Shown here one piece after another: positions 6,201 through 6,820 of a stretch of DNA of 6,820 bases. Numbering within the stretch: the first letter of the stretch is position 1; the number at the start of each line of letters is the position of its first letter. The notes under the pieces are model-generated. The model worked only from the letters and a program-made list of their open reading frames with translations. It was not told the origin of the DNA and did no database searches. A program made the position numbers and the translations under genes. Source of the stretch: Rhodobiaceae bacterium (lineage in GTDB: Bacteria > Pseudomonadota > Alphaproteobacteria > MED-G09); contig PBXC01000041.1 of NCBI GenBank assembly GCA_002728335.1, positions 53,012 through 59,831 of the forward strand. The letters are read 5' to 3'.

Positions 6201-6820
6201 TCAATTTATTAAACTTATAATCTCTTCCCTAATTTCACCAATTCCAATTTTACTCTTTGATGATGTTACCAATACTCTTGGAAAGATTGCCTTTCTTTTT
6301 TCTACTTCTTTTAATACTAATTCAGCAAGGTTTTCAACTTTTAAGATTTTGTCTGTTTTTGTTAAAACAATCTGATAAGAGACTGCAAAATCATCCATAA
6401 CATCCATAATTTCATTATCAATAGGCATAATTTTTCTTCTTGAATCTATAAGCAAAAAAACTCTTCTTAAATTTTTTCTTGTTTTTAGATAAAGATCTGA
6501 AAGGTTTGTCCATTCTTTTATTTGACCCTTTGAAGCTTTTGCAAAACCATATCCGGGCATATCCACTATATTAATTAATGTTTTTGAATTCTTATTTAAT
6601 GAAAAAAAATTTAATTCCCTAGTCCGGCCTGGGCTTTTTGAAGTGTAAGCTAATTTAGATTTATTTGTAATGGAGTTTAAAAGAGATGATTTACCAACAT
6701 TAGATCTTCCAAAGAAGGCAACTTCTGGAACTGTCTCTATGGGAAGACTTTCAATTTTCGTAACGCCCTTAGAAAAAGTAATATTTTGATTAAACAATAA
6801 CTTATTTGACTTAGCATCAC
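6201..6820 (-). CDS. engB: Ribosome-biogenesis GTPase EngB/YsxC (YihA), 5' end outside window
   Basis: EngB is an essential GTPase of the Era/Obg-like (TRAFAC) group involved in assembly of the large ribosomal subunit. The frame stays open to the window edge and shows 205 residues. Counting from the first whole codon (6818), G1 is GRSNVGKSS (37-45), the G2 threonine is Thr66 in GRTRELNFF, G3 is DMPG (86-89) in DMPGYGFAKA, G4 is TKTD (153-156), and G5 is TSS (185-187) before KSKIG. A TTG at 6797 would give a 198-residue protein. However, the upstream codons encode DAKSNKL, and the LLF that spans this point matches the N-terminal leader I recall from alphaproteobacterial EngB, so the start most likely lies beyond 6820. 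It is the first visible gene of a minus-strand run with argB; yidC is commonly just upstream in related genomes. Confidence 0.95.
   Translation of the reverse strand, partial: DAKSNKLLFNQNITFSKGVTKIESLPIETVPEVAFFGRSNVGKSSLLNSITNKSKLAYTSKSPGRTRELNFFSLNKNSKTLINIVDMPGYGFAKASKGQIKEWTNLSDLYLKTRKNLRRVFLLIDSRRKIMPIDNEIMDVMDDFAVSYQIVLTKTDKILKVENLAELVLKEVEKRKAIFPRVLVTSSKSKIGIGEIREEIISLIN

Noticed and set aside
6094..6375. 93-codon plus-strand frame spanning the argB/engB junction
   Set aside because: It runs antisense through the conserved starts and ends of two well-supported genes, and its hydrophobic Ser/Leu/Ile content is a typical antisense artefact.

Overview
This window is a compact, AT-rich block of housekeeping genes from what is most likely an alphaproteobacterium. 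Three things point there. The neighbourhood recR-def-fmt-truA / dapE-dapD-(HAD nucleotidase)-argB-engB is one I associate with alphaproteobacteria. The RecR motif [11 protein letters not shown] is of the type seen in that class. The EngB N-terminus (LLFNQNITFSKGV) also resembles alphaproteobacterial forms. Most sampled stretches are about 28-40% G+C by hand count. Together with very short intergenic gaps, this suggests a small, streamlined, possibly marine lineage (SAR11-like, HIMB59-like or similar). That finer placement is inference only.

Left half, plus strand (1-2605): the 3' end of recR (recombinational repair), then def, fmt and truA. Def and Fmt act at opposite ends of the N-formylmethionine cycle: Fmt formylates initiator Met-tRNA and Def removes the formyl group from nascent proteins. 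TruA pseudouridylates tRNA anticodon arms. def and fmt overlap by 17 bases, and the fmt stop directly abuts the truA start, so def-fmt-truA looks like a translationally linked unit.

Right half, minus strand (2602-6820, transcribed right to left): engB (5' end beyond the window), argB, a HAD-superfamily pyrimidine 5'-nucleotidase-like gene, dapD and dapE. Gaps of 9, 7, 21 and 1 bases make a single operon likely. EngB is a ribosome-assembly GTPase and ArgB is the second step of arginine synthesis. DapD and DapE are the succinylation and desuccinylation steps of the succinylase branch of diaminopimelate/lysine synthesis. The HAD protein has an intact catalytic core but no proven link to either pathway.

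The two units converge tail to tail. The truA and dapE stop codons share the palindrome TTAA, and a perfect 8-bp inverted repeat starts at that point. I see no RNA genes, mobile elements, CRISPR arrays or gene-free stretches over 300 bases. I do not see a new biological system here. The points worth a second look are the convergent junction, the true start of engB, the forced def/fmt overlap and the unassigned HAD gene.
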